DNA of 64,000 bases from Agelas oroides (GCA_949130485.1 OX422187.1:6460205-6524204); one strand, 5' to 3'. Shown: positions 35,744 through 64,000, numbered from the stretch's first letter. Notes: a model not told the origin generated them from the letters alone. Program-made: numbers and translations.

Positions 35744-35972
35744 CATTGCGCTATCCCATTTAATAAGAGTACCCCTGTTCAGAGATGGTTTTTCAGTCCC
35801 AGAGGGTATTGACACATTAGAATATTTCCGTACTCTCTTGTAAATTCTATAAAATTTGCTGTAATCCTCAGTAAACAACACTCTGTCCTGGGGATATCAA
35901 GCCAAAATTTTTGTCTCAAGGTAGGAAAATAGCAGTGTCATCCATAGGGGGTCCCTTATGGAATAACCCACT
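35744..35972. mobile_element. MITE family copy 1
   Basis: Starts CATTGCGCTATCCCATTTAA. Shares TTGTAAATT, CTGTAAT, TCTGTCCT and GTAGG blocks in order with 46,642-46,875. Confidence 0.75.
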
Positions 35973-38344
35973 GTATGGTACCACTCTATGACAAGCCATC
36001 CTTTGTAATCATGGCAGTTTTCTCTAAGCTGTTAAGGTGGCGGCGGAAGTCTCTTGGCGGAGGTTAATGAAAACATAAACAGTCAGGACCAGGGTTACTC
36101 CTAGTTTCAGGGTTAGGGTTTGGTTTAGGGCAATCTTGCTTTGCCAAATTTTAAAAAAAGGATTTTAGTAGCTTATTAACATTCATGACCCAAAATTGCC
36201 ACTCGGTGGACACATCTACATGCTCACTGTAGGTAGCATCCTAACCACCAATGTATATCAGTCTGTGCCAGCTTTTGTTCAGAGCTACTCTCAAAGTCAG
36301 GCTAGACTCATGTTTGTCACTGCTCTTGGAATGGACAACTTTGACTGCACCAAAATGAATGCACATTTTAAAAAATTCACAGCTTGTCTACGGGAGGGGC
36401 TCATTCACGAGTGGAAGCAAGCCCCACCTCTCCCCCTTATGTCGCTAAACAACTCACAGCTCTGTTCCACACACAACCACTCTTCAGCTTTCTTGTCTAC
36501 TGCAGCGTAGTACCAACGATATATTGCACATTCTAGTTAAAGCCCAGCCCAGCACTTGAAGCACCGGGCCACGGTCACCTACTAGGCTTGGCATACGATC
36601 GCAAGACCTGGGCCTACCCAATAGTACAGTCTTGGCCACTGCGGCCTTTCTGCTGCTTCTAGACACAAGCTTGCTTTCACAAGCAGGCATTACGCACTAC
36701 TCACAGCTACTGACACTGCAGCACTCTACTAAATTCCTTTTCTTTTTTTAAGTCAATCTAAGCTTATCTTCAAAGTTCCGACCACCACATGAGCGGTTCC
36801 GCCAGGCCACATCTTAACTAACTTAATTATAAACTGATTATTGGATGCCAATGCCGACAGGAAACAGGGAAAATCCCCAATTTTACGGACAGTGAACGGT
36901 TGAAGACTCCCAAAACTGACTGTGCACTAAAAGCTTAACAAGACAAAGAAGTCTATCAGCTTGGATTCCAGGTTTGTCGACCTTGAAAGTACAGGGTTCT
37001 CTGCCACCTTAAGCACTTTTGCAGACAGTAGAGTGATAAACCTTGTTTAACTACATGCCACGGCTTGCGTGCTGTGATCTGATACTTCACTGGAATATGT
37101 AACAGTTCAATGCTGCTCGCTCACACTCGCTCCACAATGTTCTATATTCACCTTGTATAAACTTCATTTAATGATTACCATGCAAATAGAAAGGTTAGAG
37201 CAGCTCATGTGACATGAAAGGGATGTGCCACCAATACAGCTTCTTTCTGGTACTGACTAACAGCAGTAGCCACTATACTAAGTATGCAGTGAAACTATAC
37301 ATGCTAGGAACCATTCATTTACTGTGCAAAGTATACACTAAGTCTTGTTAAAACTATAGACATCGATCCTTTCCTTACTTGAGGGTGCTATGCATACATG
37401 AGCATATTTCACCAGTACAAAAATGATCGACATGTTTAATAACAGGCCAGGGTTTGATTGTTTGTGAACTGTATTTGTGAATTCATGTTGAGTACTCTAT
37501 GAGAACTTATTCAGGCCCACTACCGGCTTTGCTAGCCTAGTAGTAGTTATACCCTGCATGTGAAAGGTCAGCAGTACTGGAACATCTACTGTCTGTTCCA
37601 GGTGAATGTGGCAAAGGCTACTTCACACGTGGCACCACAAAACACGCACCCATGCACTGTCTCTCGCGTTGGTCAGCGCAGCAAACTGCCCAGAACTGAA
37701 AGCTCCCCTGTACAGAATTTTTACACAAAGTACATGTACAAGTATGACAGCAGTTACACGCACTTATTCTTGGCTCTTCAGCTCAACACGTAGCGGAACT
37801 TTCATGCCGTTTGACCGCTGCAACCGACTCCCCCTGCAAATGACTCCTTCGGCTTCGCAGATGTTCGGGTAAGCTAAGTGCTTCCTCTGAAATTATACGT
37901 CCAACTTTATTGAAGTGGGAGGGGGCGTTTACTCAAATAATCAAGCACGCACGAGGTCGACATGCAGTGTCCGCGATGCATAACATCACAAGTCATACCA
38001 TGGGAAATCACCGGCGGCTGTTGGAACTAAGGTAGCGAAGTAACTGGCAAATTATTAGTGGTAAAAGCTAATCTACAAAGCTTCACAACATGGCACGCAT
38101 GATATTAAGTTCTAAAAAACGCTCACTACGGGGAAACACAAATGAACTGTGTGGGGGTAAGACGGGTGGGGGGGAGGTAATCGATATTTAAAAGACACAG
38201 TGCATGTTTATATTTTTGACAAGTGCAAGACTCTAGGCAGGAGTAGCGAGTTAACTACAGAGTGCCAGAGCGGGTTACCCTGGTTGCAGAAACAGCAGTG
38301 CTTGCACGTACTGTGACACTGTGTTGACATATTCATAGGTTCTA
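35973..38344. other. Intergenic, no gene seen
   Basis: Frames at 36,196-36,510 and 37,560-37,872 have no recognisable domains and no flanking splice logic. Confidence 0.45.
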
Positions 38345-38425
38345 CTGTGAGGTCCATAATCCAGTCCATAGTCCAGTCTATAGTCCAGTCTAATAGTCCA
38401 GTCCAGAGTCCAGTCCAGTCATTAG
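38345..38425. repeat. AGTCCAGTCC short satellite
   Basis: Repeats of CCATAGTCCAGT-type text directly left of the 892-bp element; related text resumes on its right at 39,428. Confidence 0.85.
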
Positions 38426-38474
38426 TCCTGCCTGTCCTGCTGCATACATTTCCCGTTCAAACTTTACCCTGCCC

Positions 38475-39366
38475 CGAGGGGTCCGTCACGAAAGAAATCT
38501 CGTACACCGTCGGCAGAAATCCAAACTGAAATCCAGAAATCCACTGTGAAATCCAGAAATCCAGAAATCCACTATGAAATCCAGAAATCCAATCTGAAAT
38601 CCAGAAATCCACTCTGAAATCCAGAAATCCAATCTGAAATCCAGAAATCCACTGAAATCCGGAAATCCAATTCAGGATTCTATTAAAATACTCCGCAAAT
38701 ATCCGTATACTTTACATTAATTACACTACAAGGACGTGCATGTGCACCGATTTTCTATGACGTAATAGAACGTCACCACAATGAATGACCTTTGTATACG
38801 TACGCGGCCGATCTTCGCGGTCGGGTACAAAGGTCATTCTTCCAAGGTGATGTAATTGGATGTATTATGTATGACGAACATGCAGTACGGTATGAATATG
38901 TATATAAACTAACACGCAGTATGCGTATGAATATGTATGACAATCAACGAACACACAGTATGCGTATGAATATGTATAACAATCAACGAACACACAGTAT
39001 GCGTATGTATATGTATGACAATCAACGAACACGCTGCCTATGCGCTATGTAGCGGTGAACTGCCTGTGACATTGTATTCTGTTAGCATATAGGCTGAGAG
39101 GAATGTGGTTCATGAGCTGTATCTTCAGAAATAGCGAAATCCAGAAATCCGCTTTGAAATCCAGAAATCCGCTTGAAATCCAGAAAAATCCAGAAATCCA
39201 CTTGAAATCCAGAAATCCACTTTGAAATCCAGAAATCCACTTTGAAATCCAGAAATCCACTTTGAAATCCAGAAATCCAGAAATCCAAACTGAAATCCAG
39301 AAATCCACCTAAATCCACTGGATTTCGAAATCTCGTACGCCGAACCGCGCCGTGACGGACCCCTCG
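38475..39366. mobile_element. 892-bp inverted-repeat element with 8-bp target duplication and internal satellites
   Basis: Termini CGAGGGGTCCGTCACG and CGTGACGGACCCCTCG are perfect 16-bp inverted repeats. The 8 bp CCCTGCCC flanks both sides (38,467-38,474 and 39,367-39,374), as for hAT-type insertions. Just inside each end is an array of GAAATCCAGAAATCCACT units (38,515-38,680 and 39,135-39,320), both in the same orientation. A 39-bp minisatellite occupies 38,895-39,040. No transposase is encoded. Confidence 0.9.
38895..39040. repeat. 39-bp minisatellite within the 892-bp element
   Basis: Unit contains AGTATGCGTATGAATATG, then TATGACAATCAACGAACACAC, about 3.5 copies. Confidence 0.9.
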
Positions 39367-39427
39367 CCCTGCCCATTGGGTGCCCAACATTCATAGTATT
39401 CTGTGAACACCAAAGCAGTCATAATCC

Positions 39428-39760
39428 AGTCCACATTCTTGTCCAGAGTCCAGAGTCCATGTTTATAACTGGTCCACATTCCACTCCAGAATCCAGAGTC
39501 CATGTTTATAACCTGTCCACATTCCAGTCCAGAGTTCAGAGTCCATGTTTATAGCCTGTCCACATTCCAGTCCAGAGTTCAGAGTCCATGTTTATAACCT
39601 GTCCACATTCCAGTCCAGAGTTCAGAGTCCATGTTTATAGCCTGTCCACATTCCAGTCCAGAGTTCAGAGTCCATGTTTATAACCTGTCCACATTCCAGT
39701 CCAGAGTTCAGAGTCCATGTTTATAACCTGTCCACATTCCAGTCCAGAGTCCATGTTGAG
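39428..39760. repeat. 43-bp minisatellite, about 7 copies
   Basis: Unit is TCCACATTCCAGTCCAGAG, then TTCAGAGTCCATG and TTTATAACCTG, with AGTCCAG text shared with the block left of the 892-bp element. The element probably inserted into this satellite. Confidence 0.92.
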
Positions 39761-39965
39761 TGTTTAAAGGAGGTTTACTTTGGTATTAGAAGGCCAGAGG
39801 TAGTTTCCTCCTATTTTCCTCATTCAGCAATGAGGAAAAGAGGAGGAAACTGCCTTCACTATGAACCCCAAGAATAGCATCTAGCTTGCAGTCTGGGTAC
39901 ATCCAGGTCCAGGCAGTGGCCCAATTTCTTTTGCTGTGGTTTAGGGTTCCATCCTTTGTCCAGCC

Positions 39966-40399
39966 TAGCCTCGTCCCCAGGCCCCACCAAAGAAATCGGG
40001 AAAGGGGCCTGGTGTCACTTGGAAAAATTCCCGCATGTACTGTGTCAGCAGTCTTTGTTTGGAGTAGAATTACCAATTACTGAATTCTTGACACATGAAA
40101 GTGGTAGATTCGTTCCAAAACCAATTCAAAATGGGAGCGAGGCTAGCATACTCCTCGAATTTCAGAAACTAAGAGTGTAGTTACGTCTGCTAGGCAACTA
40201 CTCTTGCCTAATAGGATTTGCCTGTAGTCACACTGTAGCAAGATCGATCTGTTCATCTACTCTGTAGTAGCTGGCTACCACGTGATCACATAAGGCACGT
40301 AATTGTTACATAATATCTTGACTCAGCACATACGAGAAAGTTTGTAAGTGACGCCAGGCCCCTTTCCCGATTTTTTGGGTGGGCCTGGGGACAAGGCTA
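39966..40399. mobile_element. Foldback element, TAGCCTCGTCCCCAGG termini
   Basis: Left end TAGCCTCGTCCCCAGGCCCC, right end GGGGACAAGGCTA preceded by GGCCCCTTTCCCGATT, inverted against GGGAAAGGGGCC on the left. No frame inside. Confidence 0.8.
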
Positions 40400-40947
40400 T
40401 GTCCAGCCAACGTTCCAGCAAAACATGACTCAAACATGACTCGGTTGCAAAATCATATTCATTTGTAACTGCATGTTTCAGAAGTGGAACTCTGACTATA
40501 TTTATTGGATGAACTCTGGAAATATTCATATATTATGGGTTAGCCTCTGTGCTGTATTCATATACCTTAACGTAATTAGTCTTGTTTTACTGAACTACAA
40601 GGATGTAACCCTACACTGTGGTAAAAGTGGGAGGTGGTATGGGCCAAGGTCCTGCATAGATTAAAACAACCTCCAGTTTTTTCCAGTGTTGTCTGCAACC
40701 AGGTAACCATTCTGCTGTAAAACAACCAATCTGTTTGTATCCGCCCATATAGGCTGGAGGGTTGGTTGCATTGTTATTACAAAAATCCAAGCAATGTAGC
40801 CAAATAGGTCTTCTGAAGGAGGAAACTGATTAGAAGCTCCTCCATGCATGTGTCACGCTCAGTGCAATTGAGATGATCTAATATTCCCAAACATCTTCAA
40901 TCTCATTCATCAAACTTCTTTAAGCAATTATCCAGTTCAAGGAACCT

Positions 40948-41140
40948 GATAATAGCTAGCAGATGGATGCATTAAAATTCCGATATACATTAGCTAGCAG
41001 ACCAATGTCTGCATCAGCTCTTTGCTTCTAGCAGATGGAATCATAACTGCCTGGTTTAGCTAGCAGACAATTGTCTGCTGAATGATCAAAGCTTGATGGA
41101 ATTGTGAGGGGGATGACTGATTGTAATTATGTTTATGAAT
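40948..41140. repeat. Dispersed repeat, copy 2
   Basis: Same orientation as 2,015-2,150 but with an extra internal duplication of the GCTAGCAGACAA block. Confidence 0.75.
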
Positions 41141-41234
41141 TCTCTTCATAGTATTCATGCAGCAGTTCAACTTAGTTGTGTTATCATTCTTCAAAGCACT
41201 TGTAGTCAGTAATGGTAAGTATAGCCATGCACGT

Positions 41235-41651
41235 TCTCAGGCCTCTCCTGTTTGCATTCACAATAATACACAGCTGACGAAGAACGGGGAAGGCCTGGGA
41301 GCATTCATTACGTGAATGACATCAGGTGGACATGAGGTGGATGTGGGGGGGGGGGGGGGGGGGGGGGCCAACTGCCACAACAATGCACTGGATCATCCAA
41401 TCGAGTGCTCTATTGCAGTTTTGGACTCCAGACATTAGCGTGATCAAAATTACTCGTCTTGACCTGTAAGAAACTTGCTTTGAAGTTTAGTATGTACGGA
41501 ATATCGGCCCCTCCCCCCTACGTCCACCTCTCATTCACTCACGTGATGAATGCTCCCAGGCCTTCCCCGTTTTTAGCCAGTCTTCCGCTCCCATGTATTA
41601 TTGTGAATGCAAACTGAAGGTAAAAACTGGGGAGGCCTGGGAACGAGACTA
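41235..41651. mobile_element. Foldback element with internal G23 tract
   Basis: Left TCTCAGGCCTCTCCTGTTTG and right end GGCCTGGGAACGAGACTA are inverted, as are TGCATTCACAATAATACA and its partner near 41,590. Nested AACGGGGAAGGCCTGGGAGC repeats point inward. G23 lies at 41,345-41,367. Confidence 0.75.
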
Positions 41652-42532
41652 TTATAAGTACACTCCATATTATTTAACAGCGTACCAACAGTTGCCTCCC
41701 ATCATTTGAAGTAAATGAAGTTGATTGGCAACCTGGAGCAAAATCATAAATGCAAGTCACTACTTTCAAAGTCATCCAATAAAAAAGAACATCACATGCT
41801 AATATGTGGTTGATGAGAACAAGGATCCTGGGACCGACAAGCGATGGATTGTGGTGAAGGACTAGCTGTGAAGCCATTACAGTTGAGTGAGCAAACGATT
41901 CAGGCTTTGAACCAGTTGAAATCTACTGCATCATACACCTGGAGATTTCACTCCAGGGGCAGAGCTTCTGTTCCATGCAGTGCTTCAAGTCAGAGGGAGT
42001 AGCCATATCCCTATACTGTTGACTCCAGGGAGAAAATATCACATATGGACATTGGCTACAACCACTGTTACTTCGCTGGCTAAACTTAGGGCAGAAATTA
42101 GCAGTGGTATGCACTGTGGTGGTATGCCTAAGTGCTAGCAGTTGCTTTCAGTGGGACTTACTAAAAATGCACTAACCTGTGCAAGTTCGAAATGTGGGTT
42201 ACTGTAAATAGGCATGATGTGAGAGTTTGTGCAATGGGTGTCAGTCAGCTCTAGCTACTACATACAATATCGCAACAAGCTACAGCTATCCACCACCCTG
42301 TTTAAATCGCAAGGAAGTCAAGTGACGTATAAAATAGCATCAGACTTTGCACATCCAACTAGTGAAACTGAAATCATTTTATCCAATAGGAAGTGTCGTA
42401 CAAAGGTAATTTCTCCTATAGGTGTACTTCCCTACAAAATATAACACACATTACGAGATAGTATACTGTATAGTAGTATACCTACATGCAGGGAACACAG
42501 TAAAACATGTTTACGTATGGCATGTTTGTTCA

Positions 42533-42973
42533 CTAAACTTCAGATGGATCATATTGTGCAGAAGGATCGAAAAGATCTCGACCGCATTTTGGGCAAATAA
42601 CATAACGATCCACGATGTTTCCTATGTAGGTGTTGCCAGGAGAAGATTCTCCACAGTATGGGCACTCCATAGGTAGATATTGACCAATCGTCCCACCGAT
42701 GAATCTAGCAGATTCAGTCAGTAGTTCTTTCAGATCATGCTTACAGGCTGGGCAGTTAGTATTGCCTTGCATTACTTTGTGAAGAAAGCTGGGGTCCTCA
42801 CGAAGATCGGTCCTGCAGCTTGGGCATTCAAATTTTAGACCGGCCGGAAGCTTCGGAGTTATGGCTGCCGCAGCTTTGTCTATGTAGTCTATCCACCACT
42901 CTGACACTGTCCCTGTCCTTGTACTTCCCTCCTTAGACGCTGCTTCTCCACTACTTTCTTTTTTCTCTGCCAT
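42533..42973 (-). CDS. Double zinc-ribbon protein, 146 aa, intronless
   Basis: A complete open frame from ATG to stop, with Lys/Glu/Ser-rich residues 1-20 and a Trp-Trp-containing stretch near 26-27. Four CPxC knuckles at residues 50-53, 74-77, 104-107 and 127-130 pair into two treble-clef or zinc-ribbon units (50-77 and 104-130). No catalytic motif or membrane segment is seen. Such ribbons commonly bind nucleic acid or scaffold proteins, but I do not recognise the family. The gene faces a possible plus-strand first exon 360 bp away, so the space between may be a bidirectional promoter. It could be an old retrocopy, since its neighbours are intron-rich, but the frame is intact. Confidence 0.85.
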   Translation of the reverse strand: MAEKKESSGEAASKEGSTRTGTVSEWWIDYIDKAAAAITPKLPAGLKFECPSCRTDLREDPSFLHKVMQGNTNCPACKHDLKELLTESARFIGGTIGQYLPMECPYCGESSPGNTYIGNIVDRYVICPKCGRDLFDPSAQYDPSEV

Positions 42974-43137
42974 GTTTTAATATCGGGCAGTAAAATTCAC
43001 GCCGGTGTCTTGTGGAAATGGCGACCCCCCAAAATGGGGACGCCGGGTGCGAATTTTGTATAGAGTTCAAGGGTTTAACTCCACCCATCCACGCATGCGC
43101 AGTTTGTTAGCATGAACTTCGTGCAGAGACTTACATG

Positions 43138-43181
43138 TAGTCTCGTGCCCAGCCGGAAATAACCGGCTGGTCACGAGACTA
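43138..43181. repeat. 44-bp foldback hairpin between divergent gene starts
   Basis: TAGTCTCGTGCCCAGCCGG opposite CCGGCTGGTCACGAGACTA with a small loop, inside the presumed bidirectional promoter. Confidence 0.9.
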
Positions 43182-43235
43182 GCAGAGACTATGTTCGAAA
43201 AGGGTGCGTCAGATAGAAATTCGCATGCCGTATGG

Positions 43236-43325
43236 GGATAAACGCTGGGGTTCACTAAGTTCACCCAACTCCATGTGGTGACGTCATAATTTGTAAAAAT
43301 TTTTCCTTGCGCATTGCGCGCGCGG
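43236..43325. repeat. Promoter-like block, left arm of inverted duplication
   Basis: Contains TGACGTCA and a CpG-rich GCGCGCG run. It is an inverted copy of 45,243-45,305 plus 46,027-46,048. This copy is uninterrupted, so it shows the empty site of the 721-bp element inserted in the other arm. Confidence 0.85.
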
Positions 43326-43332
43326 ATCGAAG

Positions 43333-43395
43333 ATGGAACTGGATCCAGACATGTTAATTGGACCCCGAAGAAGTTCAGTACAAATCCCTTGTGAG
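43333..43395 (+). CDS. Possible first coding exon, MELDPDMLIG...
   Basis: ATG at 43,333 opens a 21-codon frame ending in CCTTGTGAG followed by the donor GTAAAC (phase 0). It lies just downstream of a CpG-rich block (GCGCATTGCGCGCGCGG) and a CRE-like TGACGTCA, head to head with the zinc-ribbon gene. No later exon was matched to it, so its product is unknown. It might be an alternative 5' exon of the plus-strand gene beginning at 46,063, whose exons are also phase 0. Confidence 0.4.
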
Positions 43396-44690
43396 GTAAA
43401 CTTTCACTTACAGCTTGCTATAGTTTTACGGGTCGTAGTTTTATACTTATAGTAACTCTGTGAACTGAATGCAGCATAATTTCTGGACCTGAAGGAGTTC
43501 AGTACTTTTTTCATGCCTTTTTTCTAGCTTGTGAGCTGAATAATACCTACAGTGCAACAGCTAGCTAGCTGTAACTCCTGGTTATAGGAGTAAATGTTCA
43601 TCTACATGCTGTGTGAGTTACTAGTCTAGACTAGACTCTAGTCTTCACGCTCAGGTCTAGCTTCACCAGTCTAGTGAGCAAGTTGTAGTTTGCATGTGAT
43701 GACCTAAATGTTTACTACAGTCTGAGTACAAGAACAAATTTTGTGTGAGCATCTTAGGGTACGGTTTCACTCGACTGCATTATTTAAGATACTAGAAATT
43801 TGCCCCTCAGCAAGTCATGCAAAACAGTTGCTGGAAGGCATACATCAAAACAAAACACCAGAAAAACCACATAGTCTGTATTGTGTCCAAAGATGTTGTG
43901 CAACACTTTAATAAGAATGCTGAACTCTGGCGTACAGACTATTTTCAGAGAAAGCTGCTCTTGCAAACTGAATCATGCACAGCGCAATCTGTCAAAGTGT
44001 ACTCCCGAAGTAGTCTCATTGCTATACTCTCAAAAAGCACAAATGTCTCATGTTCTGAGTGAAATTTCTTGCCAAATGGAATGGTGCTTACTACACAAAG
44101 AATGTCATAATTGCATGTTGATCTCAAAATACCGATGATTTAGTGCTTCTACATCATGATTCACAAAAGATCAAGAAGGCCGTAAAGTTTATTGGGCCAG
44201 TGGTAACAAGGTACTAGACACATTCTCTACGATTCAATATGACAATCTGTTGCTTATGCCATGCTAACATAATTATGCCTTCTGCAATCTGATTGAAGCT
44301 CTCAAATTCAAGAGTGGCTCCGTCCCAAGTGACAAAAATGTCACTCAGAACACCAGACCCTCTTTATACACATACGTGAAGGTTTTGGGCATGAGACTAC
44401 TGTTCCTGGTACATCCAAACTCTGTCCTCTAGCTGAGGCACTTTAATATGCTGCTTGCAGTTTCTGCTCTGGAAACAGCAAACAGTCAACGATGCGTACA
44501 TGACTACATGCCCTGAGTTAGGATTGCAGCCTAACTCATTTTCAGGCTCCACTAATAGGCTTGCAATAAATCAAGTGAGGATGCACTGAGAGTCTGGGAA
44601 GGAGGCTACACTTTGTCATAGTAACCCACAAAAACATGAGGAATCCTGTCTAACTTGGACCTTATAGTCTTACAAGTCACTTACATGTAG

Positions 44691-44890
44691 AAGTGTTTGC
44701 GACCGGGAATCAAGCAATCAAAGCCCCCTTTGGGGGATCAAGAAGTGCTAAAATCAATGGATCAAGAACACACGGCTGCAATTTGACCTTCGACCCTTTG
44801 AAAATCAAGCACTCAAGAGCCCAGTCAGAAGGGAATGATCAAGCGATTAAGCATGTCGATCAAAAGCCTTGATCCCGGTCACAAATGCTT
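44691..44890. mobile_element. MITE with GACCGGGAATCAAG termini
   Basis: Left TTTGCGACCGGGAATCAAG, right CTTGATCCCGGTCACAAA, inverted. Internal ATCAAG repeats parallel the GGTCAAG repeats of the 6.5-kb element, suggesting related architecture. Confidence 0.8.
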
Positions 44891-45305
44891 GAATAGGCGG
44901 CATGTAAGTAACTACCCTTTGGTCTTACACTGTAATGAACTGTTGGTCATAGCTAGTAGGTAACAGGTTAGCTCACAAGCTAGGGACGAGCCTGAGCACA
45001 GTATTCAATATTATACTGACTGAACCTGTTGGGGTTTTTTACACAAGTCCAGCATAAGCTACATAATTTTCTTGCTATAAAATTAAGTTGCACAATCTCT
45101 TTGAACACAATACAGACTACCTGATGTCTTGTCCAACTGGTGTTTGTTGCTGCATGCCCTCCAGCAATCCTTCGCAGAGAGGTGTCATGGGTGTGGCTTG
45201 CGGGACAACATGTCACGTCTGGATCCAGTACTCTATGGCGGTCTGCGCGCGCAATGCGCACATTACAGTTTATGACGTCACCACATGGAGTTGGGTGAAC
45301 TTAGT

Positions 45306-45438
45306 CAGTGGAGTAGGAACCGGGGGGGGGGGCCACTGGCCCCCCCCATAATCCAACAGGGGGGCCTGGCCCCCCAATAATCAGGCTCCATGTTATTCCG
45401 AGCGAAGCGAGGCTATACCCGGGTTCAATTGAGATTTT

Positions 45439-45480
<42 letters not shown>

Positions 45481-46026
45481 ATGGTAAACCGGAAGTTGGC
45501 CAAAAAACTTCGATATCTCAAGAATGGTCTACGGTATCACTATCAGACTAGCAGGCATAAAAGGTCTAGCTGTTACTAAACAACAGTGCACAAATTGTGT
45601 CGGTAGCCCAAGGGAGACAGATGCAGGAGCGAGATATCCGTAAAACACGGATTTCTCCAGAACGGTAGGCACAACAGCAATCAGACTTACTGGTATGACA
45701 GTTCCACCTGTGAGCAACCAACGGCAGACAAATAGCGACTGTAGCATAAGACAAACACGCTCTTCGTCCCTTCTAACTCAAGCTTACAACAGCAACCATT
45801 TTTACATGGTAAGACTGGTCTGGTTCCCAGGTTACGTGGATTGGGAACGTAGAAAACGTAAGTTGGGGAATATGAGGGCAAATGCGGACGTCCGCGGAGC
45901 GAGGTCTTTTGCACAATATGTATCCCTAGTAGTAGATATCATGCTGATTATTATATAACCCTAACCCCACCCCTCCTAATACACCTTGGCCCCCCCCCCA
46001 ATCCAAAATTGGTTCCTACTCCACTG
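45306..46026. mobile_element. 721-bp inverted-repeat DNA element with TTAGT target duplication
   Basis: Termini CAGTGGAGTAGGAACC and GGTTCCTACTCCACTG are inverted repeats, flanked on both sides by TTAGT. The paralogous block at 43.25 kb has a single TTAGT in the same context, confirming the insertion. Inside are C/G homopolymer runs near both ends and a (GTC)13 microsatellite at 45,441-45,479. No transposase frame is seen, so it is non-autonomous. Confidence 0.85.
45441..45479. repeat. (GTC)13 microsatellite
   Basis: Pure trinucleotide run inside the 721-bp inserted element. Confidence 0.97.
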
Positions 46027-46062
46027 TTAGTGAACCCCGATAAACGCTCTACTTCCGCAAAG

Positions 46063-63068
<17,006 letters not shown>

Positions 63069-63688
63069 GTAGGTTTGAATCTATGTGAGATAGGTTGGAG
63101 CATTATTGTTGTGTTAGTGGCTACATTGGTTGTAGACAAATACAGTACTTGATATTGACAGCAGAGAACAATTACATGATAAACCTTTCTTGCACATGAG
63201 TACATTGCTAAGGTAGCCTTGCTCCCAAGTCCCTCTTCTAGTCACTTACACAAAGGGAGGCCTGGATTACTTATTGTGCTTGACTTTGGGGAGGTAGAGT
63301 GAATATAGAGAGAACTTAACTGAATGTGGGTGACCTGTCAATTGTGCCCATGCGCAGAGTTGGCAATCACGTGTTCATACTGCAATGAACACTTCTTGCA
63401 GTTTCTGCAGTAAACAGAATTTTAGCGCCAACAGAACCCTGGAGTGGGAAAAACACATTATTAAACAGAAAGTTTGTATTTAAATGACATTTAGTTGGTA
63501 AATGTCGTTAATAGTAAAGGTGTGGCCAATACCTCGCACATGCGCCGCTAGCAATTAGGACGAGTACATGATCAATTAGGACGAGTACATGATCAATTTG
63601 CAGCCAGCGTCGAATCAAGCAGCTGTTTGTCAGTGGTGTAAAAGAACCGATTGAAAGCACAGCCAGCCGTTGTCACCCATCCTGAAGT

Positions 63689-64000
63689 ATGGGTAGGGTC
63701 GCTAGGAAACTGGTAACCACTCCTAAACACCTAAGGCCACTCGTATCGTGGCTGAGATTGGCAGCCCCATCTCCCAGAGGTATCAGACGCCTTTCAAAGG
63801 AGGCCCTACAACAGTACCTGACGAACAATAGCCTGGACACGTCGGGCACTCACCAACAGATGGTATCATGCACTGCATTTAGCAAGGCAACAAAAGCTCA
63901 CTCTGAGGACCAGCGCCCAGAGAGCAAACAAGCACCGGACCAGTGTCTGGAAGATGACAGTGGGGACAGCACTTCAACCTCTGACATGCAGCTCAGAGGC
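63689..64000 (+). CDS. Open frame running off the window edge, function unknown
   Basis: ATG at 63,689 (MGRVARKLVTTPKHLRPL...) stays open for 104 codons to the last base. The composition is more GC-rich than the flanks. A Leu/Arg-rich first half (IRRLSKEALQQYL) is followed by an acidic Ser/Thr/Gln-rich part (CLEDDSGDSTSTSD). It could be a separate intron-poor gene or an ORF of a mobile element; no family is recognised. It is truncated at the edge. Confidence 0.45.
   Translation, partial: MGRVARKLVTTPKHLRPLVSWLRLAAPSPRGIRRLSKEALQQYLTNNSLDTSGTHQQMVSCTAFSKATKAHSEDQRPESKQAPDQCLEDDSGDSTSTSDMQLRG

Larger units (their letters stand above)
45243..46048. repeat. Promoter-like block, right arm of inverted duplication (interrupted)
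   Basis: Inverted copy of 43,236-43,325 with a CRE-like ATGACGTCAC and CpG-rich GCGCGCGC. It is split by an inserted element at 45,306-46,026 and ends 15 bp before the start codon of the plus-strand gene at 46,063. Confidence 0.85.

Noticed and set aside
39045-39394. Trp/Phe/Gly-rich minus-strand frames (DFWISKWISGF)
   Set aside because: Translation of the satellite units inside the 892-bp element.

Overview
This is animal nuclear DNA, not prokaryotic. The coding signal is split into short exons with GT-AG introns of about 57-90 bases. The protein families are animal-like, and the gaps hold microsatellites, minisatellites, foldback elements and DNA transposons. Very short introns and a tandem kinase architecture suit an early-branching invertebrate such as a sponge, but that placement is an inference.

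Layout: 1-13.5 kb is gene-poor and repeat-rich; the only protein trace is a PHD-finger-like exon near 8.8 kb. From 28.1 kb down to 13.5 kb on the minus strand lies the main gene. Its 5' part (28,097-23,500) is an array of 47 evenly spaced units, each AG|codon|GT on the minus strand, which I read as exons of a single codon (44 of 3 nt, two of 6 nt, one of 9 nt). Read in phase 0 the codons give a Glu/Lys-rich heptad pattern that runs into a pseudokinase domain (22.3-18.5 kb, Asn and Gly replacing the HRD and DFG aspartates) and then, in frame, an intact TKL-like kinase domain (18.5-13.5 kb). The two domains share intron positions, so they arose by duplication. The final exon was not found.

From 28.5 to 42.5 kb there are tRNA-derived repeats, foldbacks, minisatellites and an 892-bp inverted-repeat element with a perfect 8-bp target duplication. 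At 42.5-43.4 kb an intact single-exon zinc-ribbon gene (minus) faces a possible first exon (plus). A second large gene runs on the plus strand from 46.06 to 63.07 kb: at least nine exons, all phase 0, including a 12-nt exon, with a Met-Gly start suggesting N-myristoylation; I do not recognise its family. Its introns hold a decayed hAT transposon nested in a smaller element, a Ty3/gypsy remnant, a LINE fragment and a 620-bp composite GT satellite. A partial open frame runs off the right edge.

The outstanding feature is the one-codon-per-exon array: about 46 consecutive tiny exons building a coiled coil in front of a pseudokinase-kinase pair.
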